Below, piece after piece: positions 36,718 through 49,994 of a stretch of 64,000 nt of DNA (positions are counted from its first letter, which is position 1; each line of letters starts with the position of its first letter). The notes under the pieces are model-generated. The model saw nothing but the letters and a program-made list of their open reading frames with translations, was not told where the DNA came from and searched no databases. Source of the stretch: Phragmites australis (taxonomy: Eukaryota > Streptophyta > Magnoliopsida > Poales > Poaceae). Position numbers and translations under genes: made by a program. Where the stretch lies: NCBI RefSeq assembly GCF_958298935.1, contig NC_084942.1, positions 1,991,501 through 2,055,500 of the forward strand, given 5' to 3'.

Positions 36718-39700
36718 TTAATCTTTCTGCAACTTGGCTGGCCTCTCCTTATGTGATCCTGTATCGGAAAAAAAAAAGGGGTGAAACAAAAATCATTCAA
36801 TACTCGGCTTAACCTGCCGGCTGAGAATGAGGAAGTAAAGAGCATTGTCCACTGTCTCTACAGGGTTTTACAAAAAGCCATGGGGTGCATGAGCACGGAA
36901 AGACATTTCTCTGATGGACCTAAAGAAAAATTACCTGCATATCTCCTTTTCTTGTTAGCCCTTCTTCGTTTGCGCTCAGCTTGTGTAAGTTCTGCCTCTT
37001 CTTTAATAGCACTTTTTCCTTCAAAAATTTCTTCAGGAGCAAGCATTGCAGCATCTGAAACCGCTACAGGTGCAATCTGCAAGACAGAAATAATTACATG
37101 AAATGCTCAGATAGAGCAACATCGTAGAAAAAAAAGTGAATGGGTTTTGTACCTCTTCCATTGCTAAAGCAGGTACATTTGCTTGTATAGATATATCCTC
37201 AATGACCTGAAAATAACATATTTGACTTCATGCAGCAAATTTTAATGCAGAAAAGGTTGCTTCCGAACTTTGAAGTAACTAATTTGTACCGGCTTTGGAG
37301 CAAAGTGGAAATGCGATAGCGCATCCAACTTCAAGCATATCCTCTTAAATAAAGTATTTGCCTGGATGGAAGCAAAGTTAGTCATTAACAGTACATATCA
37401 CGTATCTTAGCTAACAGAAAAAATCATGTTGGCAGCCAGCAAAGTAATAATTGTGTTATAGACCTTGGCCCAAGTAGCCATTGTAGCACGCCCGGTGATT
37501 GTAGCACCACGTCAGCCCTTTTCTATATCCATTAAGTAGTTTAGTTACTTAGCCCTTAAGTTAGATTGGTTTATTAGGGAATAGATAGATTAGTTTCCAT
37601 ATGTTAGAGATGTTTCTTGGTAGTCAAGCCATCTTACAAAAGAGATAGCCATGTATCAGATGACATCAAGTAAAAAGATAGATCAAGAGTAATAAAGGAC
37701 CGGCATGGTCAGAGCCTCCTGACGCAGAGACAGGCCCTGTTGGTGACAAGGGCGACTAGCGCCATTATCTTCCACCAATCCACCATTACCAATCAGTTAC
37801 CATATCAAATTGCACCCCCCAAATAATGGTCAAGAGAAGGTCCAATAGCCCAACTACATATGCTTATCGAAATACAACCATAGAAAATTGAACAAAAAAA
37901 ATCCAACTCTCATTTATCAAAAAAATCTACTGCAAAAAGGTCCAATAGCCCAACTATAATCGACTGCATGTCCAGAGGGGCAAATAAACCATCACCAATA
38001 CCAAAAGCTTTTTTCTTGATAGTAAAAATCATAGCTAACTAACCAGTAACCACATAGCCAAAAATACTAATACAGGTAGTGAAGTTGCAGTGATCAAAAG
38101 TTCAAAACAAGCAGCAGTATAAAAACTCGTTAACCTAGATGAGCAGAATAACCTCTGCCATGAATTCACAGACAAGACACTGAAAGATTGTTCTTTAAAC
38201 ATTTCTTTCAAGATGACACAAATGTGGTATTAGATTTTTCACAACAATTGCGATAGAGAGTAGACTAATATTATATTCACAATAGTTAAAGCTATCTTCC
38301 CCTGGATTATAGTAAATGATTACTCACCTCTTTCTTTAGTTCATCCGAAATAGAAAGTGGGGCAGATGCAAGGCCTGCTTTTTGTGCATAATCTTCCTGG
38401 AAGAACAAAAAATCAACAGTAAACGAGTTATGCGTAAACTAATACTAATCTCAACTATAATCTGTTTGGTAAAATAACAATATTATGATAGTGCGAACCT
38501 CATAGAGTTCAGCAAGACCCTTCTTGCTCTTACTTTCATCCTGTTGGAAGAATACTCATACTAGTTAGATATCAATTGCACAATTATCTTATGGCTACCA
38601 TGAAAGAATTCTAGTTAGTGCACAGAAGTAAAACCATACCAGCTCCTTATGCTCCTTTGGAGCTTTAGATGGCAAGAGAGAAGGCTTTTCAACATCATCA
38701 AAATGACCCTGTAAGGAACCAGAAAGCCAAACTATCTAAATATAGTAAGAGAAAAAAAGAAAAGCCCAAACAATTCCTCAGAATTTGCTCAGTGCAACTT
38801 ATGCTCTGCTATAGCACTATTAATCAAGTTAGTTGCACACGATGGACATGACCAAAAACACAATATGTACCTCGGCAATTCTTTTCTTTATCATCTCTTC
38901 GAGAGAAGCTGTGACTTCCTCAGTGATTACTGGGGCAGGTCGTACATTGTGCTCAAAATCAAGATCCACTTCCAGGGCACTGTTTTTGGGCCTGGAGGAA
39001 GCATTAACCTACCCCCAAAAAAAAACAGTTTGACAGTTTGTTATAACAAAATGTTAATAAATTATCACCAGTAGGATTTTGAAAAAAATATATTATTGGT
39101 TACCTCTCCCTGCATGGTCCATGTACTGGGTTGAAGGTTAGCTTTCTCCATTTGCTCTATTTTAGCATGCATTTTCAGACGCTCCTTTTCATGAGTTGAG
39201 AGACCCTGTTCATCCTACAGAGAGGGGAAATGTTGAAAAACTAGTAAATGTGAATATTTCTACCGAAATAATTAGATCTGAAGCTGGACTAACATTTCCA
39301 TCATCATTCTCACTGTCATCAACTTCAACTTCATGTGATTCATCCTTGAATTGAACTTTCTTAGTGGAACCATCCCTCTTCTTGACTTGTTGGTTATGCC
39401 ATTTTTCAAAAAAATCCTTGTACCTGAAAGACACTCTTCACTGGTTAGAGCATAGTGCTAAATGCCATGATATTGCAAATGCATAATATAACCAAAGACA
39501 GGACATGGTGTCTAAGCTTTGTTCGGTCAGCTCAACGTAAAGAAGCTTATAGAGGCTCTACTGGAAGAATATATGTGAATTATAAAAGGGCCAATATAAC
39601 ACCTGTCCAATATAGGGAAGCTCATAGAGGCTTAGCTGGACAAACATATGAGTGTTCGAAAAAGAAAATTAACGAATGCAGTACACATGATGGGAAGGTA

Positions 39701-41557
39701 CTATGGTACCACTACACCAGATGCGCAATGCAGTACACATGATGATTATTTACAACTGACCAATTACACCTGTTAGTCTTTTAGTGATATTTGCAGCTGC
39801 TAATGCAATTTTTTTTTTGTTCTCAACAGTATTACATCATTTTGTGCAAAAAGCTTTTTTCCTTTTCTATTTTAATTGAGTCAGATCCTCGTGCAGGTAT
39901 TTGGATTCATCTGCTGCTTTCCTTTCAGTGAAAGCAACTAACTGTTTTATTCCCTTTCCTAAGCTATTCACCTCAAGAAACGCTTCATATCTAGAATAGC
40001 TTAATGGCATGAAATTGTAGCAAGTCCAATCAGGCATCAGGGGCACAAAAATGGTAAGACAGAAAAATTGTGGAGCATTATTCAAGTGATTCTAGAATTC
40101 CAAAATCCAAATGACTACTGTGGAGCATTATTCAAGTGATTCTAGAATTACAAATGACTACCTTTCCCATCTCTATGAAATGTGTACCAATAAGCTTCAC
40201 AAAAGTGACACCACGGTAGTGCAACTAAAATTAACAGATAGCTCAATCTCAGTATTTAAATGCTCAAAGCGTCGACTAAGTGTCTTAGTCTAATCCAAAA
40301 TGGTTGCGCTTTGTCAATAATCACCATGGCGTACTTTAAAACTAGCATAAAACTATAAAAGACTTACATTGCATCTCCACCAGTTTTTCCAGCATCGTCT
40401 TCATCATCATCCTCGAAATCTTCTAACTACAATTAATAATGTCAATGTGGATGTTAAAGAAGAAACAAAAGTGACATGCTTTTTACATAAAGATCAAAGT
40501 ATCAAGCATTCTAACTATAGAAACGGGCCCATTGGTTCAGGGCATCAGGTGGCAAACTAACTTAAGGGCTTGTTTGGAAATGAGGTTTTGAGATCCAAAT
40601 CCCTAGGATTTAGTACAGACTAGAACTAAATCCTAAAAACTCCTAGAGCAAACCTCCTCTTCCAAACATTCTAAAAAGTTACACCATTTGCATGCATCTC
40701 CTGAACTAGCTACCCTTTTGCATCTAGTAGAAGATCTAGATTCAATGCTGAGCTACTTCCTACTCGTGGTCCAATATCTTTGTTTTCTACATGAGCTAAA
40801 ACTTTTCTCATCGAGCTGGTTCTTTGTACTGAGAGAGATTGACTGCAAAATTGAAAATCTTTACATCCAATTGGTCTTCATCCTCATCATCGTCTTCACC
40901 TTTATCTTCATCCATGTCCTCTACGTCATCGTCGTCACTCTCCTCCATCCAGTTTTTTGTCGCCTTTTTCTTCTCTCCTCGCTTGGCACCACCACCATAC
41001 TCCGCTTCCTCCCCCTTCTCCAAGAACTCCTTCAGCTCCTTTATATTCAGGAACTTGTCTTCAACACCCTTCCCCCCGTTTCCCTCCAATTGCTCTGCTT
41101 CTTCCTCTTCCTCCTCGTCCATTTCCTCTTCATCGTATGTGTCCTCCAACTCCTCCAACTCCTGCAATTCGTTACCTTCTCCATCCTCCTCCGACTGCTC
41201 CTCCTCGGCGTCAGCAGGCGTCTCCGCAGGAGGCGGCTGCGACGGGGGTTGCTGCTCGAGGCGGCGGAGCTGGCGGCGCAGGTAGGGGAGGAGGGGGCGG
41301 GAGAGCAGCTCGATCTGGGACCAAATCTGCTCGGCGTCGAAGGCGGGGCCCGCGAGGAGGGTGGGGAGCGGCGGCGGCTGCGCGGGGGAGAGAGACGCCA
41401 GCGAGGAGTAGATGTGCTGCGAGGCCTCGCGGGCGGCGGCGGCGAGGTCGGCGGACGGGGAGAGGTAGAGAGCCGGGTCGCCATCGCGCAGCAGCCGCAG
41501 CGCCGCCTCGCCCTTCTCCGCGGCCGCCGTCGCAGCGAGCGGCTCGTCCAAGTCCAT
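36718..41557 (-). CDS. MPP10: U3 snoRNP protein MPP10
   Basis: Twelve exons on the minus strand: 41557-40900, 40422-40368, 39423-39294, 39214-39104, 39008-38871, 38708-38640, 38540-38499, 38396-38328, 37361-37290, 37206-37153, 37076-36935, 36758-36718. All are GT-AG; 526 residues plus stop. MPP10 forms part of the small-subunit processome and is needed for U3-guided cleavage of pre-rRNA in the nucleolus. The first exon encodes [20 protein letters not shown], then long Glu/Asp runs, including [12 protein letters not shown]. Later parts are [94 protein letters not shown] and a basic tail [16 protein letters not shown]. These are family hallmarks in the expected order. The exon 1 donor at 40899 was chosen because it is the one that keeps the frame into exon 2. 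Intron 8 (966 bp) and intron 2 (944 bp) carry repeat-like text. Confidence 0.95.
37362..38327. other. MPP10 intron 8 with possible insertion
   Basis: Between about 37480 and 37790 the text ('tagcacgcccggtgattgtagcac...ggtgacaagggcgactag') reads like an LTR or leader fragment and differs in composition from the surrounding intron. Ends were not found. Splicing of the flanking exons is not affected in the model. Confidence 0.3.
40070..40160. repeat. 50-bp tandem duplication in MPP10 intron 2
   Basis: The unit GTGGAGCATTATTCAAGTGA followed by TTCTAGAATT and AAATGACTA occurs at 40070-40119 and again from 40120. The second copy lacks about eight bases (CAAAATCC region). Confidence 0.85.
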
Positions 41558-43001
41558 TGCCGTTGCAGGGTTGAGAGCTGAGGAAGGTTGAGAGGAGGAC
41601 GTCGTGGGGAGGCGAAGCGGGGAAGGTTTTTGCTAGGGTTTAGGACGAAACAAACAGGATTTCTTTCTTTTTTTTTGAAAAAGTTGCAAATCATTCATCA
41701 AATCGGTTGCTTAACTTAGCAAGAATCTAATCAATCATAATAATAAAAAATCCATGATGAAAATTGTCGACGATCGATGAACCATCAATCTTACGAATAT
41801 GTGATGAACACAATAGATAGCGATAGTCCCTTCGCCAAATCAAATGTCAAAAAACAGAGATTATATATGTTCGGACCTCTTGAAAGATAATAATATTATA
41901 CTATATATTCTTGTATTGATTCTCAATACAGATTACAAATGATCGTGGCTAGTCTAAAAGGAATTTACAGGTAGTCGAAGGCTCTTTGCATGTTGTCTAG
42001 CGAGTTGTATAGCTTCTATGTGCCTTTCTTTAGATCCACATGTCTTCTCTATAGGATCTCTCGGCTACATATATAAAGTGTTGCCATGTAGCATCTGAAT
42101 TTCTTTTCAAGTAAGACTTTGTCATCCTTAAATTTAGGAATATACTTTCTTGTTTAAGAAATATCAACGGGTAGCTTCCATACATGTAGAGATTCTTTTT
42201 TCAAATACATCTGTATCCTTCGAGAATACAGGAGACCCAATGATCCGTATATGTATAGGATTATCGTATACATTAGATTTACGCTACTCATTGTCACAAA
42301 TGATAGTAGTAACTCACCAATTTAACACCTATACACATTGAACGACCCTCTAACTGGTATTGTATCTCCCATATTTGACATGATTATGTTCACTCTGAGA
42401 CAAAAGCTCTTTACCGCTTTGAAACACACATCCCAACTATTTGCCATCATGTCATTTATATTCTTTGACATAAACCCAATTATAGCATTGAATATATGTT
42501 TGCACATTTGCAATGAATAGTTTGTTTGCACAAAAAAAGACTTCCTTAGAGATAAAACACTACAAATCATGAACATTCATCAACTATAATTTTTTTTACC
42601 CTTTTTAACATGGGCCAATTTTTTATGCCATTAAAAAGTTGCCTAATCCTAGATATGCAACTGGAAATCGGCTATCCCCAGACATGCCACCATTCTTAAA
42701 TTTATCCCCAAAAATATCATTGTTAACTAAGTACCACTAGTCAAGACGTGAAGTGCATTGAAAAAGACCAATATGCCCCTCCCCATTCCAACTTCAGTAG
42801 CTAGATGCTCCCTCGCATCCAACGGCCCCAGTATGCATTCTCCTTCCTCCGTGCCCCCTTCGATTGGGGCACCGTTGCGGACACCTGCCATTCCTAGCTC
42901 CGCGCTGCCGCCGTATTGTTGCAATTGCTACATTGTCACGCCGTGGGACGTGATCGCACAATTCCCCATAGTCTGGGCCACCAAGGTTAAGGCCCACTGC
43001 C
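41558..43001. other. intergenic, MPP10 promoter side
   Basis: No gene is supported. The MPP10 leader is GC-rich to about 41600. The rest is AT-rich to 42770, after which GC content rises toward the degraded coding block. Confidence 0.4.
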
Positions 43002-43195
43002 GTCGACAGCCTCATCAACCGCTACCTCCGCCCTAGAATTGCCGGCGAGCCCCACGACACCTCCAACTTCATGCAAGACATCGACGTCTACACTGACCAC
43101 GCCTACATACTCGTGCACAACCACGCAACCACACTTGGCACCGACAACCTCGCTGGCAACGAATGGCATCGTGGTTCAGTCGCTCAAGGGTACCA
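43002..43195 (+). pseudogene. possible degraded coding fragment, NAC-like text
   Basis: The frame VDSLINRYLRPRIAGEPHDT then SNFMQDIDVYTDHAYIL stays open for about 190 bases. 'YLRPRIAGE' followed by an 'IDVY' text recalls the first part of some grass NAC domains, but I see no complete subdomain set, start or splice site. It may be a captured exon. Confidence in the family is low. Confidence 0.3.
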
Positions 43196-45919
43196 ATAGC
43201 TTCAGCACATGATGGTGAAAGATTATGGGTAGGTCTCGACCAATGGGCCAGGTCGAAGCATGGCTGGTGACAGTGCTTGGCCCGCGGGGATGGCCACACC
43301 GGCATCGGCCCAAAGTCAAGACGACACACGAGGAAGGTGGAGGGTGACCCCATGAAGCTCGTCGTGGGTTCAGTTGGCCGGGGGAAGCTTCGTAGCAGCC
43401 GTTGACAGTGAGCGGTGGAGAAGGCTTGCCGACATCAAGGAAGAAGGTGGCACATGGCTCGATTCGGTAGGGGAAACGGCAAGAATCGCTCGGAGATGCT
43501 TCAAGCGAACTCCCTCTGCGCTCCTTCAGGTTTGGCCCGGGCGGATCTGCGCTTGGCTCTATGGATTTAAGCTCGGGCATGGCGGATCCAGTGGCGATGC
43601 TTGGTTGCAGTGGAGGAGGAAGGGTAGCTTAGGCGTGGGGAAAATGGAGGGAAGAGAAATGATCATCCAGGTTTCGTGCTGCCATGCGCTACTCAAATCA
43701 GCGACGCAGCCAGTGCCACGAACAACAACGTCATGTTCCCGTACATGATCTCTCACAGTGGCCGTGGGCTCAACACCCACCGCGCCATGTGCCTCGCGAA
43801 CGTGCCCGAGTACGTCGCCCTCCCCGACTGCAATGCCGCGCCTGCTCCTCCATCGCAACTGTGAACCTCGCGTACAACCATGAATCAGTACGGCCACATT
43901 GCTCGACAGCGTGCGGAGCCCTGCCTGCACGAGGAACTCCTCTGCGCGCCACGCCAGGGCGGTCCACTGGTTGCTGCATATGTCGAGGAACACACGCTGT
44001 TATCTTGAAGTTGGCGCCGTTGCAGTAGCGTGCCGCCTTGTCAAACGCGTCGACGCCGCCCGCCATCGCGGAGAGGTCAAGCCCAATGGTGGCTGAGCCC
44101 TCCCTCCCTCCCTCCCTCTCTCTATATTGGTGTCGGGCTGGTTCAGAATGAGGAGGAAGAAGAATAGTCACGAGTAGGATTGATAGTTTTAAGTTTAACT
44201 AATGGTCAAACCTAACAGATCTGGCGACAGTAGCATTTCCGGTCATCAAGTTTAAAAATCATGGCATCTACGGGATTAGCTAGTTTCCAATGGTGTGTCC
44301 AGGATATGGGCAATTTACAGTGGCATGGAAGTAACTGTTACTTTTAACATCACGACTTGTTTCCGGAATACTTAAAGTTGTGTCAATACTATTTAACAAC
44401 TTTCTTGAATTATGAAATCTTATTTGCCTTAAATTCACTAATTAAATGACGCACATTAATATTATTTCATGTTCTAGGATAGCACAGGCCTCCTTCATTA
44501 TTCAATAATCAATTTGCTTTGACTTAAAAACAACAAGAATTCAAAAGAAAAATGCTGGCAGGATCATACAGGAGTATCAATGTGGCGGCATGGACATATC
44601 TGTATGATCTTGTGTGCCTGACAGGTGTTTACGTGCATTGCAAAAAAAAAAAAAAAAAAAAAAAAGTGGGAGCTAACTACCTGTTTAGTATATTTCGCCG
44701 TTTGTTTGAGATTACAAGAAGTGAAGTACGTACAGGCACAAGCATTTGACCCCTCCCACATCTGTGAATCCTGTTGCTACAGATAAATCTGTGTAAGTGG
44801 TTTCGCATGAAGATGCCCTCCTCTATCGAATGTTTCTCTTCAATTCTTTGCAAATTTGTAAAGATTGTATATTTTGCTTGGAAATAATGCGACAGCATGG
44901 TGTAATCAGTGTTGAATATATGCATGCTTGGTACTATGGCATATACCCATATCTAAAAGGAAGAAGTCCAAACAACCCTATGAACTTTGGTGCAGAGTCC
45001 ATCTGACCCGTGAAGTATAATAGCATGAATCCAACCCTCTAAACTTCGTTATCTCATCCAAATCACCCTCTAAGCTGGTTTAGGTGGGCGGTTTAGGCTA
45101 AACCATAGGAAATAAATGAAAGAAAATGCTATAAAAAAAGATTGCAGAAGCTTTGAACTTCATATGTATGGACTTTAATCTTATTCTTGGTATGATAGAT
45201 TAATATCAAGTGCGTGTATTGTCAATTACAAGCAAGAACCTTAAGAAATAAATGAAAGAAAATGCTAGATGTATCAACGAGATCTTAAGAAATAAATGGA
45301 AGGAAATGCTATGCGCATCAACGAGACCTTAAGATATAGCCGAAAGGAAATGCTATATGTATCGACGAGAATCCAGTGTGGCAGGGACATCCATGATGCA
45401 CGTAAAAAACAATAAAGATCGGAGAGGCTTTGGAATACATGCGTGTTCACTTTATTTTTTATTTTATTCTCTAGATTGCTATATCGATATCACGTACGTA
45501 CCTGTATAGTCAACTATAACAAGGAGAAATAAATCAAAAGGATTTGCTATAGGTATCAAACGAGATCTTAAGAAATAGTTGAAAGGAAATGATATATATG
45601 CATCAGCTAGAATCATCAATAACTAATTAAGTGGATACGTACAAATCAACCGGTTGATAGCAGCAGTGGGAAGATTAATGGAAAGTCAGAATCACCCCAT
45701 CAATGACATGCCACAATCATCTAAAAAAAGAATTACATACCACAATGACGGGTTCACAAGATCAAGCCATTAATTATGCGTGATCAAGTCATTTAACGCA
45801 AACCAGAAGTTGTACGTGTATAAATAAACTTACAAGCATCATACACACTCATGATCCGAAGCAACGACAACGTCATATAGAGCTGAGAAGAGAATACACC
45901 ACAAAAAAAGTGGTCGACC
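43196..45919. other. degraded GC-rich block, then AT-rich repeats
   Basis: 43200-44110 is GC-rich and open in several frames on both strands, including 43676-43864 (+), but nothing matches a family I can name. At 44641-44664 there is an uninterrupted run of A of about 24, likely a retroposon tail or slippage tract. The tandem repeat at 45231-45612 is listed separately. Confidence 0.35.
45231..45612. repeat. tandem array, about 48-bp unit, interrupted
   Basis: The unit TTAAGAAATAAATGAAAGGA followed by AATGCTATATGTATCAACGAGATC recurs near 45241, 45288, 45337, 45525 and 45567, with a further half unit near 45107. Copies differ by several substitutions. About 140 bases of other sequence split the array between the third and fourth copies. 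Confidence 0.75.
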
Positions 45920-46487
45920 ATGGCTTCCTCCTCCCCCTTCTACTTTAGTAGCGTGAGCATCATCTTGCTCTTTGCCCTCCTCTTCACGGGCACTCACACC
46001 ATGTCACCGTTGACTTCTCTTCGTTACTCCCAGTATGTAAGACCGTCAGCGGTCGCGTCAACGCCCAGTTCTGTCTGGAGGCACTCGGCTCCGATGGACG
46101 GAGCGCCGGCGCCGACATGAACTATCGAGCCTACTCCATCGTCATCGTTGATCTCCTCACGGACAACGCCACCAGCACGGCGACCAAGATCGACGGCTTG
46201 CTCTGGGAGGGTGGGAGCAAAGATGACGACGCCATGACACGCCGCCTCAGGTCCTGCCAAGCGCTATACAGCGGCATCGTGCAGCAGCTGCAAAGCCACT
46301 ATTAACAACAAGAGGGATGGTGAGGCGACGTCGTCACTAGACATCTGCGAGCGTCGCCAAGGAGTGCGAGGACGGGTTTGGGAAGAGCAATGTGGCGTCG
46401 CCGGTGACGGCGGAGGACAAGAACACGTTCCAACTGGCCAAGCTTGCCGTCGCGTTGCTCACCGTAACGGCGACGCTTAAGGGATAA
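45920..46487 (+). pseudogene. pectinesterase/invertase inhibitor, two frameshifts
   Basis: These secreted four-helix proteins inhibit pectin methylesterases or invertases in the wall. The first frame from 45920 starts MASSSPFYFSSVSIILLFAL, a good signal peptide. A second frame from about 46003 encodes VCKTVSGRVNAQFCLEALGS...GADMNYRAYSIVIVDLLTDN...RSCQALYSGIVQQLQ and stops at 46303-46305. The third frame holds the family C-terminus VAKECEDGFGKSNVASPVTA then TFQLAKLAVALL, ending with TAA at 46485-46487. The text is conserved across all three frames, so the gene died recently or the window has base-call errors. No intron is expected in this family. A TATA-like 'gtataaataaac' lies near 45818. Confidence 0.8.
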
Positions 46488-49400
46488 GCTTTTTTATATG
46501 CCTAGGGAGAAAATATAATAATTGAAACTAACATATTTATCAAAAATATATATTAATAGATCTTATGGATACAATACATCAAGAAATCAGTTAGTTTCTA
46601 AATATCCTAATTCATCTTTTCTTATGATATCACCGCTACTCTCACGTGGCATGATTTAACATGTAAAGCAAACACGGAGAAGGCAAGTTAATCAACCTCA
46701 AGCAAGCCTGCTGGGATTTTTATTTATCATCTCCTTCGTGTTACACTACACAATGCTTTGTCAAGGTACTGACAACTCACTGATTACTTGTATTTGCATA
46801 TCACACCTCACGGATTTCTGGTGCTACTACTTCACATCTCCGCGACAAGTTCGGACTGAGCCAGCGCGAGGTCGAACGAAGGGAACGAGGGAGGAGCAGG
46901 GTGACCTGCATCTGCTCTGCAGCGTTGCGCAGCTCGCTCTTCACTGGCACAACCTGTACCGTTGTTTACTGAAGAGTTACTGCTGAAGGCCTATTACTGA
47001 ACGTGGTTTAGTAAAACCGTGCCTTTCATTCACTATTTCACAGTACTTAATTTGTTCAGTAGTACGTGATGGGTGCAGTGTGTAGAATATCCCAGGATGT
47101 AGATTAGCGCTACCAGAGCAAGATATATACGTTCACAATACGATTTTGTGTAAATTTGAGCAGAATCATCTAATCCCACAGCCCACCTGTTCTGCATTGA
47201 TATATGATGGGTCGCATAGGAGTTTTCTACGAAGTGGGATGGTGCGAGGAAGAACTGACTTCGTATCAATATCTGACGGATGGGAATTAATGTTTATACT
47301 TTTGAACTGAAAGATTTGTTTGCATCGAAAATTTCCTCCTAAGACGAAATACCTATATATTATTTACTATGATTTTGAATTTACCAGAGCTTATGTGAGA
47401 AGGAAAAGGACAGGAACCGTTGGAGTGCAATGTCAAAACAAAGGCATCGAAGAACTACCTTAGTATTAAGTAGAGTCAGAAAAACAAACAAAATGATACG
47501 TGAGAGTTAAGTAAATTACTCTTAGACTTGTGATACTTAGTAACCACGCACGTATTCCACATACCACATTTATGAAATCTATAATATTATGACGGGGACT
47601 AAATATTTTCATGGGAAAAAATTGAAAAACAAAAAAGCTGATGATGCACCCCTATAGATGGAAAAAAATAATGATGTATTCATATTTTTAATACTGATAC
47701 CGCATATTAATTGCAGGTTTCTAAATTGATTGGAGTTTTTCAAACAATTGAGATGAGAGGAGACGGGGACTAGTTTTGATTAGATACTATTTGATCGTGT
47801 AAGACCTACGATAGAGGTAGTTCGGATCTGCCACCACTCATATATTTTATAGGAGTATATATACATATATATGTATATAAAACTTTGCGACAAAGAATTC
47901 ATGACAGACGATTAGTTTACAAAATTATAAAGAGATGATAATAGGCAAAAGAGGCACGGAAATCTACATAAAATCATGTGATCCACTTTGGGACATTATT
48001 TTTCTGTAGTGCCACATTTTGTTATAACCTTCACTCGTGTCACTCGCGTGTTTAGTTCCCAATTATATCCTTCGTATTCAAGTCAACTAAAATCAAATAA
48101 CATAATGTTAGCAGCTCGGTAGAATCGGATTCAAACACAGATAGAGGAGAGCTGGATTAGTGGAGGAAGGATCGAAGATGTAGTCATCACGAGCAGGTTC
48201 AGAGCTAGAGGAAGTAAAAAAGAGAGGAGAGCGTGGCCTGATTACATCATACCGGTTCCCGCTGGCATTCTCCAGTTAAAAGACGTCGTCTCCTTCGATC
48301 CAGCCTAACAGCGGTATTTGGAGAAACTTAGGAGTGTAAGAGTTTAGAACCTGTAGTTGTATTGCCTTTATTTTCAGATTTTTGATTGTACTGTGTTTAT
48401 GCTCAATCGAATGAAATCACCCATTTCTAAAAAAAAAAAAGCTAAAAGACGCGGCCTCTTCTACTCTCTCTCTCGCTCGCTCGGGCCTGTAAGCCAGCAC
48501 ACGTTACACGGCCATTCCGACTTTCCGGCGACCCACTCACTCTCTGGTTGAGATGCCGGGCCTGTTTGCTCCTCGGCCTGTCATGTGCTCGATCCTCTTC
48601 GGTTGTCTTCTCGTTGTCGCCTGTTGCCGGATTAGGAATCCGGCAATGTTGACACATAACCCATCTCTACTGCACAATTATAAAAGGAAAACCAGCCACG
48701 TAGACGTTCACCTCGCCTGGCACCGCTAATGAGATTCGGTCTTGTAGAACGAAAAGGTCAATTGAGCACATTTCCATTCGAAATAGTCAATAAATACATC
48801 TTTGCAAATCCGGTCTCATTGTTAAAAAGAGAACATCGATCAAATGGTTAATCTTTGTTTTGGCAAACGAGTTGTGTTGATTTTATGAAGCGGTGACACA
48901 TTATGACAACAGCCGTTTCTTCTTTTTAAACGTGCACATCAATTGTTAATCCACTACTTCATAGTAACTAAAGTTCTGTTTGGCAGAGCTTTATCTTTAA
49001 AATTTTTTTAGAGTTAACTATTCTTATCTTCATGAATTAAAAATAGAGTCTTAAACCATTTATTATGGAATATTTAACTTTTTACTACTCTACTGGAGTG
49101 GTAATTATTCGCTCAGGATGATAAATGGGTCATCCTGAGTCTATGATAGTAAGTCTAGTGACAAATTTGTTACTCTACTGGACAACAGAGTGACAAAAAA
49201 TTAAATACCCCTTTATTATAGCCTAAAAACTCTAAGGGTATGTTTAGTTTGAGTTTAACCTTGTCACGTCTAAATTTAGTCACGACATAGACTTTTAGAT
49301 AATTGTTTAGTTGACTAACACAACTATAACAACTATATTTTATTAACACCTGATCCACACATCATACACTCAATTTTTTTAACTAACTTTGCCACGTCTA

Positions 49401-49700
49401 TAATTTACTTGCCATAGTTTTTATAACCAGTCACGTTTGACTAAAATTAGTCGTGGTACCATTAGAGATGAAGCATACACTAAATCTGAAAACGTGCCTA
49501 ACAGGAGAGCATGGCCGAAAAAAGAGCTTCCTAATCCGATCCGGTAAGAGCTCGTGGGGTGAGGAGGACACGAGTTATTAGGTTCGGTGTGTGGGGGGCC
49601 GCTCACCCAACTGAAAAGCGCCCACCAACGCCACTTCTGACTTCCCTCCCACGCCGCACCGCTCGAATGCACCGGTAGCTCGTAACCACACCCGCCGACA
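46488..49700. other. intergenic, no supported gene
   Basis: AT-rich throughout. A run of A at 48429-48440, after a leader-like text with AATGAAAT, resembles the 3' end of a retroposed transcript, but no coding sequence precedes it. 48970-49480 contains texts such as 'gttctgtttggcagagct' and 'ggtatgtttagtttgag' typical of MITE ends, without clear pairs. The GC-rich block from 49520 is likely the HMG-CoA lyase promoter and leader. Confidence 0.4.
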
Positions 49701-49994
49701 CCGTGGGACCCCCGGGCGCTTGAGGCGCGGACCAGGCCCACGCGGCTGCAGGTGCGACCTCTCCCTCCCCGTCTCCGTCTCCGTCGTCGTCTACCACCAT
49801 TCCCCGACCAACCCGACTCCGCCAAGCAAGAGACTTTCCGCCACGGCCTGGCTGCGTCAAATCCGAGCCAAGGCCGTCGGCTTCGTTTGGTGATTTTAGC
49901 TCTGACGACCGACGCTTTGGTGCCTTGCGCCGGCCGGTTCATCGACCGGATTGAGCAAGCTCCGGGTTCATCGATCCATCGATCGATCGTTGAG

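Noticed and set aside
40839..41694. Ser/Arg/Pro-rich frames opposite MPP10 exon 1
   Set aside because: Antisense or shifted reading of the Glu/Asp-coding repeats.
43559..44171. Several frames in a GC-rich block, one with text loosely like a wall-protein inhibitor
   Set aside because: No conserved cysteine pattern or start; I could not name a family on either strand.
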